Part shown: in pieces, positions 17,117 to 25,424 of the stretch
Layout of the letters: each line of letters starts with the position of its first letter
Numbering within the stretch: the first letter of the stretch is position 1
Assembly (NCBI GenBank): GCA_910584915.1
Contig: CAJUDM010000031.1
Coordinates: forward strand, 1-52,518
DNA length: 52,518 bases
Source: an uncultured Lachnospiraceae bacterium
GTDB lineage: Bacteria > Bacillota > Clostridia > Lachnospirales > Lachnospiraceae
Reading direction: 5' to 3'
Position numbers and translations under genes: made by a program
The notes under the pieces: model-generated
What the model saw: only the letters and a program-made list of their open reading frames with translations
Told to the model about the DNA's origin: nothing
Databases searched by the model: none

Positions 17117-17313
17117 TCACAGCCGAATACCACTGCAGCCGGGACATTTTCTCCCGCATCCAACGTGCCATAAAGGGCAGCGCCGTCCGATTTTACAGTT
17201 ATGAAGTATCTTTTGGGCGCATACATTGATATCAGGGATTTACCCCTTTCAATCAGAGTATTTCGATATCAGCAAACAAAAATTCCGGACCGGACGGAGC
17301 CTTGTGTGAATTT

Positions 17314-17964
17314 ATGGAAATAATGAAAAACGAACAAATATATGCCTTTGACAGTTTATATACTACCAACCATATTCAGATGCTGAAGATACTGTTACCT
17401 TGTTTAAACCCTCCCCTTCAAAAAAACCTGGCATTATATATCAAGTTCTTAGAACTTCGCTACACCATTTCTTTCCTGAGCACACACCCTTATGTCATCA
17501 GCGGATGCGGTTTTGATAAAGAGCACGGGGGACAGGAGATCCCGATAGACGCCCTGTTCCCCTACCTCACCCCGCAGGAAGCCGAAAGCTTTCGACAATT
17601 GCAAAAGAGTATGGATATGATGAAGCAGTTTTCCAATATACAGAAAAATATGGAGGCGCTGAAAGGTATCCTGCCCGAAGGCATGGATCTTGACACTCTG
17701 TTTCAGAGTATGATGAACGGAGGCGGCGTTTCTGGTGAAAATCCGGACAAAACCCATGACACTGCAGCCGCGGACAGCGCAGATACATCCGATGGCGGGC
17801 ATCAGGGTACATCTTCGGAGAATCAGCCTTTTTCTTCCGGTACAGACAATATTTTACAGAAGGTAATGCAGAAAGCTCCTTCCGGTGATGTGCTGAAAAA
17901 TATGATGTCTGATTCCCAGAAAGAGTTATATGAAAAATTCAACGAACGTTTCCGGGAACTGTGA
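17314..17964 (+). CDS. Conserved-looking protein of unknown function
   Basis: A roughly 216-residue soluble protein. The first half is helical with a hydrophobic stretch around LALYIKFLELRYTISFL and a CGFDKEHGG segment. The second half has Met-rich helices, then a Gly/Ser/Asp/Thr-rich linker and a final helix. I do not recognise the family. The start is uncertain: ATG 17314 has GGAG 14 bases upstream; TTG 17302 is too close to it, and ATG 17326 is another option. The next gene begins 37 bases after its stop on the same strand, so the two probably form an operon. Confidence 0.7.
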   Translation: MEIMKNEQIYAFDSLYTTNHIQMLKILLPCLNPPLQKNLALYIKFLELRYTISFLSTHPYVISGCGFDKEHGGQEIPIDALFPYLTPQEAESFRQLQKSMDMMKQFSNIQKNMEALKGILPEGMDLDTLFQSMMNGGGVSGENPDKTHDTAAADSADTSDGGHQGTSSENQPFSSGTDNILQKVMQKAPSGDVLKNMMSDSQKELYEKFNERFREL

Positions 17965-18001
17965 AAAGTTTCTGTAAAACAAATTGCAAGAAAGGATCAC
18001 T

Positions 18002-18310
18002 ATGTCAGCTAAAACAGAAAATGCAAACGATTATCTGACTTCCGGCGAGTGGATGCGGGACAAAGCGCTCTCGCATATTCCTCATGCCAAACTGGAATTT
18101 CTCCAGATCATGCTCTTCGAGAGCCGCAAGCTGAAGCAGGATGAAATGCTTCCCTTTTTCATGTCTGTCATCAAGGTCAGCCGGGAAAAAAATATCACGT
18201 TTACAGAAAAAGAAATGGATTCCATTCTGGAAGTTCTGAAAGATCATTCTTCCGCTGAGGAACTGAACCGCATGAACCAGCTCATGCAGATGCGGAAATC
18301 GATGAATTAA
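18002..18310 (+). CDS. Small helical protein of unknown function
   Basis: A 102-residue, soluble, helical and charged protein, partner of the preceding gene in a two-gene operon. GAAAGGA lies six bases before the ATG. The central part (KLEFLQIMLFESRKL) and the Met/Arg-rich tail show amphipathic helices. No enzyme motif, signal peptide or DNA-binding motif is visible. I do not recognise the family. A bidirectional terminator follows immediately. Confidence 0.72.
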   Translation: MSAKTENANDYLTSGEWMRDKALSHIPHAKLEFLQIMLFESRKLKQDEMLPFFMSVIKVSREKNITFTEKEMDSILEVLKDHSSAEELNRMNQLMQMRKSMN

Positions 18311-18345
18311 AAAGAGTAGGGAAAAATTTCTCCCTACTCTGTACG
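18310..18345. terminator. Bidirectional terminator between the small helical gene and leuS
   Basis: AGAGTAGGGA (18313-18322) pairs exactly with TCCCTACTCT (18331-18340). On the minus strand it is followed by TTTTT, which suits leuS. On the plus strand the T-tract is poor. Confidence 0.7.
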
Positions 18346-18407
18346 TGCACTCTCATACACCGCCTTTGCTGTACTCAGATCAGTATCATGAGATTTCTGA
18401 TTTAGAA

Positions 18408-20936
18408 TTATTTCTGTACGATATTTACAAGCCTTCCCGGCACATAGATCTCTTTCACGATCGTTCCGATGAGTTTCTCCGCCATCATCTCTTTCGCCCT
18501 GGCAATGATCTCCTCCTTCGGATCGTCCTTTCCGATATTCATTGTTCCACGGACTTTCCCGTTGATCTGTACCGCAATCTCTATCGTCGTCTCAACCGTC
18601 TTTTCCTCCTCAAATTCCGGCCAGTTCTGACAGTAAAGATATCCTTCCTCCCCGATCGTCTGCCATATCTCTTCCGTGATATGGGGTGCGACAGGGTTTA
18701 ACAGCGTCAGAAGAGTCTTGTATTCCCCTTTTGTCACAGCATTTTTCCGGTAAAACTCATTGATCAGCGCCATCATCGCCGCGATTGCCGTGTTGAATTT
18801 CAGATTTTCATAATCGCCGCTCACTTTTTTGATGGTCTGGTGCATCTTTGTCTCCAGATCCGCACTGTACTCTTCTCCATCTGTCATGATATCCTGCAGC
18901 TTCCAGACGCGCTCCAAAAATCTCCGGCAGCCCTTTACGCCATCCTCGCTCCAGCCAGCGCTCAGATCAAACGCGCCGATGAACATTTCGTAAGTGCGCA
19001 GCGTATCCGCGCCGTAATCCCTGACAATATCATCCGGATTTACCACATTCCCCAGCGACTTGGACATCTTTACGACGGGATGGTCAGCCATCTCACCGAA
19101 TCTTTCCCGCAGGACCGCCCGCGCCGCATCCTCGCTTCCATACTCTTCCAACAATTTTTTCTGCTCCTGAGCGGGCAGATTGGAAAAGCTGTGAGGATTC
19201 AGTCCCAGGATCATACCGTGTGAAGTCCTTTTCTGATAAGGTTCCGGGCAGGGCACCACTCCCTCATCGTAGAGGAACTTATGCCAGAATCTGGAATACA
19301 GAAGATGCAGTGTGGTATGCTCCATACCGCCGTTGTACCAGTCCACCGGCATCCAGTATTCCAGAGCCTCTTTGCTGGCAAGCGCCTTGTCATTCTTCGG
19401 GTCGGTATACCGCAGGAAATACCAGGAGGACCCTGCCCACTGCGGCATCGTATCCGTCTCCCTCTTTGCCGGTCCGCCGCAGCACGGGCAAGTTGTATTG
19501 ACCCAGTCAGTCATTGCAGACAGCGGTGACTCGCCCGTGTCGGTGGGCATATAGCTATCCACTTCCGGCAGCTCCAGCGGCAGTTCGCTCTCGGGGAGCG
19601 CCACATAGCCGCACTTCTCACAGTATACAACAGGAATCGGTTCTCCCCAGTAGCGCTGTCTGGAGAATACCCAGTCCCGGAGCTTGTAATTTGTTTTCGC
19701 CTGTCCGATGCCCTTTTCTTCCAGATACTGGATCATACGCTCCTTCGCGGCTTCCACGGGCATTCCGTTCAGGAAATCGGAATTCACTAAAATACCACTG
19801 TCAACATCCGTGTAGACTTTCTTTTGCACGTCCTCGCCGCCAGCCACGACTTCCACGATCGGAAGATGGAACTTTTTGGCAAAATCCCAGTCCCTCTCAT
19901 CGTGCGCCGGTACCGCCATGATCGCGCCGGTACCGTAACTCATCAGGACATAGTCCGACACAAAGATCGGAATCTCTTTCTGATTTACGGGATTTACCGC
20001 GCAAAGCCCGTCAAGCACCACGCCGGTCTTGTCCTTTGCCAGCTCGGAACGCTCAAAATCAGACTTTTTCGCCGCCTGTTCCCTGTAGCGCTCCACATCA
20101 TCCCAGTTTTTGATCTCCTCTTTATATTTGTCCAGAATGGGATGTTCCGGAGAGACTACCATATAAGTCGCACCGAACAGCGTATCGCATCTGGTGGTAT
20201 AAACCCTAAGCCTGTCCTCTTTTCCCGCGATGGAAAAGTCCACTTCCGCCCCCTTGGATTTTCCGATCCAGTTTTTCTGCGACACGGCGATCTTCTCTAC
20301 ATAATCCACGCCGTCAAGTCCCTCTATCAGCTTTTCCGCATAGTCTGTGATCTTTAACATCCACTGGCTCTTGATCTTTCTGACCACCTCGGCACCGCAG
20401 CGCTCACACACGCCGTTTACCACTTCCTCATTGGCAAGCCCCACCTTACAGGATGTACACCAGTTGATCGGCATCTCCGCTTTATAGGCAAGCCCTTTCT
20501 TAAAAAGCTGCAGGAATATCCACTGGGTCCAGTGATAATAATCCGGATCTGTGGTATTGATCTCCCTGTTCCAGTCAAAAGAATATCCCAGAGAATGGAG
20601 CTGCTCTTTGAAACGCCCCACATTGTTCTTTGTCACGATCTTCGGATGGATCTTATTGGCGATCGCATAATTCTCAGTCGGCAGTCCGAACGCGTCCCAT
20701 CCCATCGGAAACAACACGTTATACCCCTGCATCCTGCGCTTTCTCGAAACGATATCCATCGCTGTATATGGCCTCGGATGTCCCACATGAAGCCCCTGCC
20801 CTGACGGATACGGGAATTCCACCAGCGCATAATATTTGGGTTTGCTGTAATCCCCGGAGGTCGCAAAAGCCTGTTTTTCATCCCATATCTTCTGCCATTT
20901 CTGTTCCACTTCTCTGTGATTATAAACTCCTGCCAT
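18408..20936 (-). CDS. leuS: Leucyl-tRNA synthetase
   Basis: A class I aminoacyl-tRNA synthetase that charges tRNA-Leu. The HIGH-type motif is seen as PYPSGQGLHVGHP near residue 40 and the KMSKS motif as VVKMSKSLGNVVNPDD in the C-terminal half. The zinc-like Cys pairs (CTSC, CERC and later CPCC) and the inserted editing domain are present. The length of 842 is normal. The ATG at 20936 (MAGVYNHRE) has AGAGG upstream and fits the usual LeuS N-terminus better than an upstream TTG. A consensus-like promoter lies 60 bases upstream. No T-box leader is present. Confidence 0.97.
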   Translation of the reverse strand: MAGVYNHREVEQKWQKIWDEKQAFATSGDYSKPKYYALVEFPYPSGQGLHVGHPRPYTAMDIVSRKRRMQGYNVLFPMGWDAFGLPTENYAIANKIHPKIVTKNNVGRFKEQLHSLGYSFDWNREINTTDPDYYHWTQWIFLQLFKKGLAYKAEMPINWCTSCKVGLANEEVVNGVCERCGAEVVRKIKSQWMLKITDYAEKLIEGLDGVDYVEKIAVSQKNWIGKSKGAEVDFSIAGKEDRLRVYTTRCDTLFGATYMVVSPEHPILDKYKEEIKNWDDVERYREQAAKKSDFERSELAKDKTGVVLDGLCAVNPVNQKEIPIFVSDYVLMSYGTGAIMAVPAHDERDWDFAKKFHLPIVEVVAGGEDVQKKVYTDVDSGILVNSDFLNGMPVEAAKERMIQYLEEKGIGQAKTNYKLRDWVFSRQRYWGEPIPVVYCEKCGYVALPESELPLELPEVDSYMPTDTGESPLSAMTDWVNTTCPCCGGPAKRETDTMPQWAGSSWYFLRYTDPKNDKALASKEALEYWMPVDWYNGGMEHTTLHLLYSRFWHKFLYDEGVVPCPEPYQKRTSHGMILGLNPHSFSNLPAQEQKKLLEEYGSEDAARAVLRERFGEMADHPVVKMSKSLGNVVNPDDIVRDYGADTLRTYEMFIGAFDLSAGWSEDGVKGCRRFLERVWKLQDIMTDGEEYSADLETKMHQTIKKVSGDYENLKFNTAIAAMMALINEFYRKNAVTKGEYKTLLTLLNPVAPHITEEIWQTIGEEGYLYCQNWPEFEEEKTVETTIEIAVQINGKVRGTMNIGKDDPKEEIIARAKEMMAEKLIGTIVKEIYVPGRLVNIVQK

Positions 20937-20994
20937 ATATAGTCCTCTCTGCCGCACACTGACGGCCTGTATTTTCAAAAAGAATCCTTCCTAA

Positions 20995-21023
20995 ATATTA
21001 CCTATCCGGTGCTTTTTTGTCAA
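20995..21023 (-). promoter_or_regulatory. leuS promoter
   Basis: On the minus strand TTGACA (21018-21023) and TAATAT (20995-21000) are 17 bases apart. The short leader excludes a T-box. Confidence 0.7.
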
Positions 21024-21040
21024 GTCATGGAAATGAAAAA

Positions 21041-21083
21041 CAGAAAGCACCCGTGTAAACCATACACAGGTGCCCTCTAACCC
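21041..21083 (-). terminator. Terminator of the EF-G-like gene
   Basis: On the minus strand GCACCTGTGTA pairs with TACACGGGTGC (one wobble), followed by TTTCTGTTTTT. It lies between the EF-G-like gene and leuS. Confidence 0.75.
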
Positions 21084-21202
21084 CTTTATCACTGCAGCTC
21101 TTTGCTCATATCTCTCGCTTTCCGTACAGTCAGGCTCTGCCCGCCTCAGTCACAGATCCTCAGGCGTTTTGCCTTCATCCGTAACCCTCACTTTCAGCCT
21201 GG

Positions 21203-23290
21203 TCATTCTCCGCCTTCCGCCAATGCGGCAGTTCTTGCGGCAACCTCTTTCTCCTGAACATCGGAAGGTGCCTGTTCATAGCGCGCAAATTCGTAAGCAT
21301 ACACTCCTCTGCCGCCGGTCATGGAACGAAGATCCGTGCAATAACCGTAAAGTCCTGTCATCGGGATATCCGCTTCCACGATCGTCTTTCCGCCGGGAGC
21401 AGGATTCATGCCGAGTACACGCCCTCTTCTCTTATTCAGATCTCCCATGACATCACCGGTGTAGCTGTCAGGCACGGTAACCTTCAGATTCGCGATTGGC
21501 TCCATCAGCACAGGATTCGCATCCATAAAGCCCTTCTTGAAAGCCTGGCTTGCCGCCGTCTTGAATGCCATTTCGGAGGAGTCTACCGGATGGTAAGAGC
21601 CATCGTACAGAACCGCTTTCACGCCCACCACAGGATAACCCGCGAGAGGGCCTCTCTGTACAGAATCAGCGATACCCTTCTCCACAGCGGGGAAATAGTT
21701 CTTCGGTACTGCGCCGCCCACAACCTCCTGGTCAAAGACATAAGCCGTCTCTAAATCGCCTGAAGGTTCAAAGCGCATCTTGACATGACCATACTGACCG
21801 TGGCCGCCGGACTGCTTTTTATATTTGTATTCCACATCGGATTTCTTGCGGATGGTCTCGCGGAAAGCAACCTTCGGCTCCGCCATCTCGATCTCCACTT
21901 TATATTCGTTTTTCAGCCTGCTCGCCACCACATCAAGGTGCAGATCGCCCATACCGTAGAGCAGCGTCTGCCGGTTTTCGGAGTCGTTCACTACCTTCAG
22001 CGTCAGATCCTCATGCATGATCTTCTGCAGGGACTGGGATATCTTATCGATATCGCCCTTATTGACAGCGTTGTAACGCTTGTATGTATAAGGAACAGAT
22101 ATCTCCGCCTTGCCGTACTTGATCATATGCTGCTTTGTGGACAGAGAATCGCCTGTTCTCGCAGCTGTCAGTTTCGAGATCGCGCCGATATCCCCCGCGT
22201 GCAGTTCCGGTACTTCAATCGCCTTATTTCCCTGCATCACATAGAGTTTGCCCGCCTTCATCTCCACATCCTTATCCACATTGTAGATCATGTCGTCCGG
22301 TTTGAGAACGCCGGAATTCACCTTGATCAGCGAGTATTTACCGATAAACGGATCCACGATGGTCTTCCACACCACTGCGGATTTCGCTTTCGAGAAATCG
22401 TAGTTCGCCTCAAAGATCTCGTTTGTCTTCATATCCACGCCGGCAATCTTTCTGTTCTCCGGGCTCGGGAAATATTTCACCACATCGTCGAGCAGCGTAT
22501 ACACGCCCTGGCAGAGTACATTGGAACCCATCGTAACAGGGATCACGCTGCCGTCCATCACGCTGACACGCAGAGCCGCCCGGATCTCCGCCTCCGAGAA
22601 TGTCTCGCCGCCGAAATACCGCTCCATGAACTCCTCGGACGTCTCGGCCACAGTCTCGAGCAGCGTATCACGACATATCTGCAGATTATCCTTGCTGTAA
22701 TCCGGCACATCGCAGGGAACAACTTCCTTGCCCTGCCACTTGTTTCCTGCTTCCGTGATCACATTGATATAACCGACAAATTTTTCGTTCTCCCTGATTG
22801 GCAGATGGAACGGCGCGATCTTCTTGCCGTAACGCTCTGTCAGATCCTCCACCACCTGGCGGAAGGAAGCATTATCGATGTCCATATCGTCCACATAGAA
22901 TATCCTCGGCAGATTATACTTCTCACACAACTCCCACGCCTTTTCCGTCCCGACTTCCACGCCAGCCTTGCCGGACACCACGATGATCGCTGCACCCGCC
23001 GCGCTCATCGCCTCCTCCACTTCTCCTATGAAATCAAAAAAGCCCGGCGTATCGAGTATATTGATCTTATAGCCTTCCCATTCTACAGGCACAAGGGTAG
23101 TATTCGTGGAAATACCTCTCGCCTGTTCCTCTTTGCCGTAATCGCTGATTGTATTCTTATCGGATACCTTGCCCATTCTGGATGTGATCCCGGACAAATA
23201 TGCCATCGCTTCTGCCAGAGACGTCTTTCCGCAGCCGCCATGCCCCAGTAATACAACGTTTCTAATCTTGTCGGTCGTGTAAACTTTCAT
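21203..23290 (-). CDS. Elongation factor G-like GTPase (paralogue)
   Basis: A 695-residue translational GTPase with the five-domain EF-G layout. The P-loop is GHGGCGKT (residues 16-23) and differs from the canonical EF-G AHIDAGKT. The switch II motif reads DTPGF (80-84), replacing the catalytic His of DTPGH by Phe, and the G4 position reads DDMD (134-137) instead of NKMD. These changes mark the EF-G-like paralogue group and not housekeeping fusA. The gene stands alone instead of in an rpsL-rpsG-tuf cluster. GGAGG lies seven bases before the ATG at 23290. A promoter lies at 23378-23406, divergent from tyrA. Its role, whether ribosome-related or not, is unknown. Confidence 0.88.
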   Translation of the reverse strand: MKVYTTDKIRNVVLLGHGGCGKTSLAEAMAYLSGITSRMGKVSDKNTISDYGKEEQARGISTNTTLVPVEWEGYKINILDTPGFFDFIGEVEEAMSAAGAAIIVVSGKAGVEVGTEKAWELCEKYNLPRIFYVDDMDIDNASFRQVVEDLTERYGKKIAPFHLPIRENEKFVGYINVITEAGNKWQGKEVVPCDVPDYSKDNLQICRDTLLETVAETSEEFMERYFGGETFSEAEIRAALRVSVMDGSVIPVTMGSNVLCQGVYTLLDDVVKYFPSPENRKIAGVDMKTNEIFEANYDFSKAKSAVVWKTIVDPFIGKYSLIKVNSGVLKPDDMIYNVDKDVEMKAGKLYVMQGNKAIEVPELHAGDIGAISKLTAARTGDSLSTKQHMIKYGKAEISVPYTYKRYNAVNKGDIDKISQSLQKIMHEDLTLKVVNDSENRQTLLYGMGDLHLDVVASRLKNEYKVEIEMAEPKVAFRETIRKKSDVEYKYKKQSGGHGQYGHVKMRFEPSGDLETAYVFDQEVVGGAVPKNYFPAVEKGIADSVQRGPLAGYPVVGVKAVLYDGSYHPVDSSEMAFKTAASQAFKKGFMDANPVLMEPIANLKVTVPDSYTGDVMGDLNKRRGRVLGMNPAPGGKTIVEADIPMTGLYGYCTDLRSMTGGRGVYAYEFARYEQAPSDVQEKEVAARTAALAEGGE

Positions 23291-23377
23291 GTAAATTCCT
23301 CCAATGCTGGTAATTTTACAGGCATCATGCACAGAAAACTCTGATTTTTATATTTCCCGCAAAACACCCATAGGGAT

Positions 23378-23406
23378 ATTTTACTAAAGTTTTTGAGTTT
23401 TTACAA
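23378..23406 (-). promoter_or_regulatory. Promoter of the EF-G-like gene
   Basis: On the minus strand TTGTAA (23401-23406) and TAAAAT (23378-23383) are 17 bases apart. Confidence 0.6.
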
Positions 23407-23442
23407 GAGTGATTATTCATTTTCAACAGATTTTTTGTGGAT

Positions 23443-23471
23443 TTGACATTCTATTCGAAAATCTCTATAAT
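23443..23471 (+). promoter_or_regulatory. tyrA promoter, perfect sigma-A consensus
   Basis: TTGACA (23443-23448) and TATAAT (23466-23471) are exactly 17 bases apart. The start codon is 44 bases downstream of the -10 box. Confidence 0.8.
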
Positions 23472-23514
23472 TTTTATGGATCACAATAAGATTGCAGGAT
23501 GAAAAGAGGTTTTT

Positions 23515-24630
23515 ATGGATTTTACGGATTTCGGGAAACTGCATTACGGCTTTATCGGGCTCGGGCTGATCGGCGGATCGATCGCCAGAGGGCTCAGGGA
23601 AAAATATCCGGAGTGCACGATCACGGCTTATGATATGGAAGCGGCTTCGGTGGAAGCGGCAAAGAGGGACGGCGTTGTAAATATCTGTGCTTATGAGATC
23701 GACCGGGTGTTTTCGGCATGCGGGCTTATCTTCCTGTGCGCGCCGGTCTCCTGTAACGCTGAAAATCTCCTGTCCGTTCGAAAAGTACTGCATCCGGAGG
23801 CGCTGCTCACCGATGTGGGCAGTGTGAAGGGCGATATCCATGCGCATGTCAATAACGCTGGGCTTCAGAAGCAGTTTATCGGCGGGCACCCGATGGCAGG
23901 CAGCGAACGCACAGGATATCCAAATTCCAGGGCAAGGCTTTTGGAGAATGCCTACTATATTCTGACACCCACTGAAAAAACTCCCCGGGAAAAGACAGAT
24001 TTTATGGAAAATCTGGTGAAATCCCTGGGCGCTATCCCGTTGATCCTTTCTGCCGGGGAACACGACTATGTGACCGCCGGCATCAGCCATCTGCCTCATG
24101 TCGTCTCCGCCTCCCTTGTGAATCTTGTAAAAAACAGGGACAATGCCGAGGGCATCATGAAACTGATTGCTGCGGGCGGTTTTAAGGATATCACCCGGAT
24201 CTCCTCCTCCTCGCCCGTGATGTGGGAACATATCTGTATGACAAACAGGGATAATATCCTTTCTCTTCTGGATGACTATATGGAAACGCTGCAGGATATC
24301 CGTGACCGTATCAAAAAACTGGATGGCACTGCCACCTATGACTTTTTTGAGTCCGCCCGCAGCTACAGAGAATCCTTTACGGACGTCTCCGGCGGCCCTA
24401 TCAAGAAATCCTATGTCTTTTATGTGGATATCCCGGATGAACCTGGCGCGCTCGCCACGATCGTTACACTGTTGGCTTTCCAGCAGATCAACCTGAAAAA
24501 TATCGGCATCACTCATAACCGTGAGGTCGCGGAGGGCTCGCTTCTCATTGAAGTCTGGGAGGAAAAGGATATCGGCAGGGCAAAGGAAGTGCTGTCCTCC
24601 AAGGGATATATCGTGCGGATAAAAAAATAG
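23515..24630 (+). CDS. tyrA: Prephenate dehydrogenase with C-terminal ACT domain
   Basis: This enzyme oxidises prephenate to 4-hydroxyphenylpyruvate in tyrosine synthesis. The N-terminal Rossmann motif is GFIGLGLIGGS (residues about 12-22). The conserved GGHPMAGSE and the helical dimer region follow. Residues about 300-371 form an ACT domain (VDIPDEPGALATIV), which usually binds tyrosine for feedback inhibition. The length of 371 fits the ACT-bearing TyrA group. AGAGG lies five bases before the ATG. It is a single gene with its own strong promoter, convergent with the PilZ gene. Confidence 0.95.
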   Translation: MDFTDFGKLHYGFIGLGLIGGSIARGLREKYPECTITAYDMEAASVEAAKRDGVVNICAYEIDRVFSACGLIFLCAPVSCNAENLLSVRKVLHPEALLTDVGSVKGDIHAHVNNAGLQKQFIGGHPMAGSERTGYPNSRARLLENAYYILTPTEKTPREKTDFMENLVKSLGAIPLILSAGEHDYVTAGISHLPHVVSASLVNLVKNRDNAEGIMKLIAAGGFKDITRISSSSPVMWEHICMTNRDNILSLLDDYMETLQDIRDRIKKLDGTATYDFFESARSYRESFTDVSGGPIKKSYVFYVDIPDEPGALATIVTLLAFQQINLKNIGITHNREVAEGSLLIEVWEEKDIGRAKEVLSSKGYIVRIKK

Positions 24631-24670
24631 AGACCAGTGGTCACATATTCCACATGCGGCCGCCGGTCTC
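24630..24670. terminator. Hairpin between tyrA and the PilZ gene
   Basis: GAGACC (24630-24635) pairs with GGTCTC (24665-24670), with an inner GTGG/CCAC stem. T-rich sequence follows on the plus strand. It is a probable terminator for tyrA. Confidence 0.5.
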
Positions 24671-24686
24671 CCATATTCTTTCTTTT

Positions 24687-25040
24687 TTACCGGTTTCCCT
24701 GCTTTTCCAGTTCCGTATTCACCGTATCATAAATACTGATGCGGGAAGCGTCCATCCCGGGCATGCCTACAAAGGTGGAACCGTAATTAAAGATATCCCC
24801 CTTCTTCTCAATGCGCACGATTTCAATGAATGTATGCAGGACTTCCTTTGTCCAGATCGTCAGATATGCTTCATACACCGTACCGATCGTCAGCGGCAGA
24901 TCACAGTTGAAACCGACTCCTGTCTTGCTGACATCCACGATATCAATGATCGCCTCATGCTGCTTCCCCGGATCATTCAGAGATTTTATGATAAGTTTTG
25001 ACTCCAGTTCCAGTCTTTTACTTTTTCTGCGTTCTTCCAT
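24687..25040 (-). CDS. PilZ domain protein, probable cyclic-di-GMP receptor
   Basis: A 117-residue single-domain PilZ protein. The N-terminal RRKSKR (residues 4-9) supplies the RxxxR motif and DVSKTG (36-41) the D/NxSxxG motif, the two parts that bind cyclic-di-GMP. No other domain is attached. The ATG at 25040 is preferred for its AAGGGG site and because it places the Arg motif at the extreme N-terminus as usual. A TTGATT-17-TATAAT promoter lies at 25090-25118. There are no flagellar or cellulose genes nearby, so the output pathway is unknown. Confidence 0.88.
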   Translation of the reverse strand: MEERRKSKRLELESKLIIKSLNDPGKQHEAIIDIVDVSKTGVGFNCDLPLTIGTVYEAYLTIWTKEVLHTFIEIVRIEKKGDIFNYGSTFVGMPGMDASRISIYDTVNTELEKQGNR

Positions 25041-25089
25041 AGCCTTACCCCTTCTTAACCTGTAGATTGTGATGCGCCATAACAACTTT

Positions 25090-25118
25090 ATTATAGGCTT
25101 TTATCAGATAAAAATCAA
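25090..25118 (-). promoter_or_regulatory. Promoter of the PilZ gene
   Basis: On the minus strand TTGATT (25113-25118) and TATAAT (25090-25095) are 17 bases apart. Confidence 0.6.
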
Positions 25119-25146
25119 GAATCTTCTGATATCAATTGAAAAATAT

Positions 25147-25333
25147 GTAACAGTTCAGCCATGCAGAAATGATTGTACAAGTTACCCGTGGAAGCTTGCT
25201 TACAAAGGGCAATTTGTACAATTATTTCTATAGGGCGGACGCCCGACATGAAATAAGTCACCAGCTGATTCATGATATTGTCTGGAAAAATGTATATTCT
25301 GGTGACTTATGAATGGCATGGCTGAACTGTTAC
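25147..25333. repeat. 187-base branched palindromic element
   Basis: An 18-bp perfect outer stem (25147-25164 with 25316-25333) encloses three further hairpins: a 16-bp stem with one wobble (25165-25180 with 25214-25229), a small GGGC/GCCC hairpin (25233-25244), and a 12-bp stem (25253-25264 with 25299-25310). Together they can fold into a multi-branch junction. It lies in the gap between queA and the PilZ promoter. No open reading frame or known RNA family was recognised. Fourteen bases of the outer arm recur in the hairpin at 43456-43487, so it may belong to an interspersed repeat family. Confidence 0.75.
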
Positions 25334-25424
25334 AAATATGTTGCAACAAAGCTTCCGGGCTTCACCGCAACAAAAATAAATCCAGCCGGGTGATGTTCCA
25401 TTTCCGGCATTTGCCATTCAGGAC

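Noticed and set aside
17038..17226. Minus-strand frame overlapping the Cys/Gly-rich gene
   Set aside because: The first part reads somewhat protein-like, but there is no ribosome binding site and its 3' half lies antisense to a well-supported gene.
17302..17313. TTG start for the gene at 17314
   Set aside because: GGAG lies only two bases from the TTG, too close for normal initiation; the ATG at 17314 is more plausible though still uncertain.
20937..21190. T-box leader for leuS
   Set aside because: The leader is only about 50 bases long and lacks the GGTGG/ACC T-box sequence; only the pheS leader has it.
21785..23251. Long plus-strand open frame opposite the EF-G-like gene
   Set aside because: The composition is that of an antisense shadow (His/Arg/Ile-rich) and the minus strand clearly encodes a GTPase.
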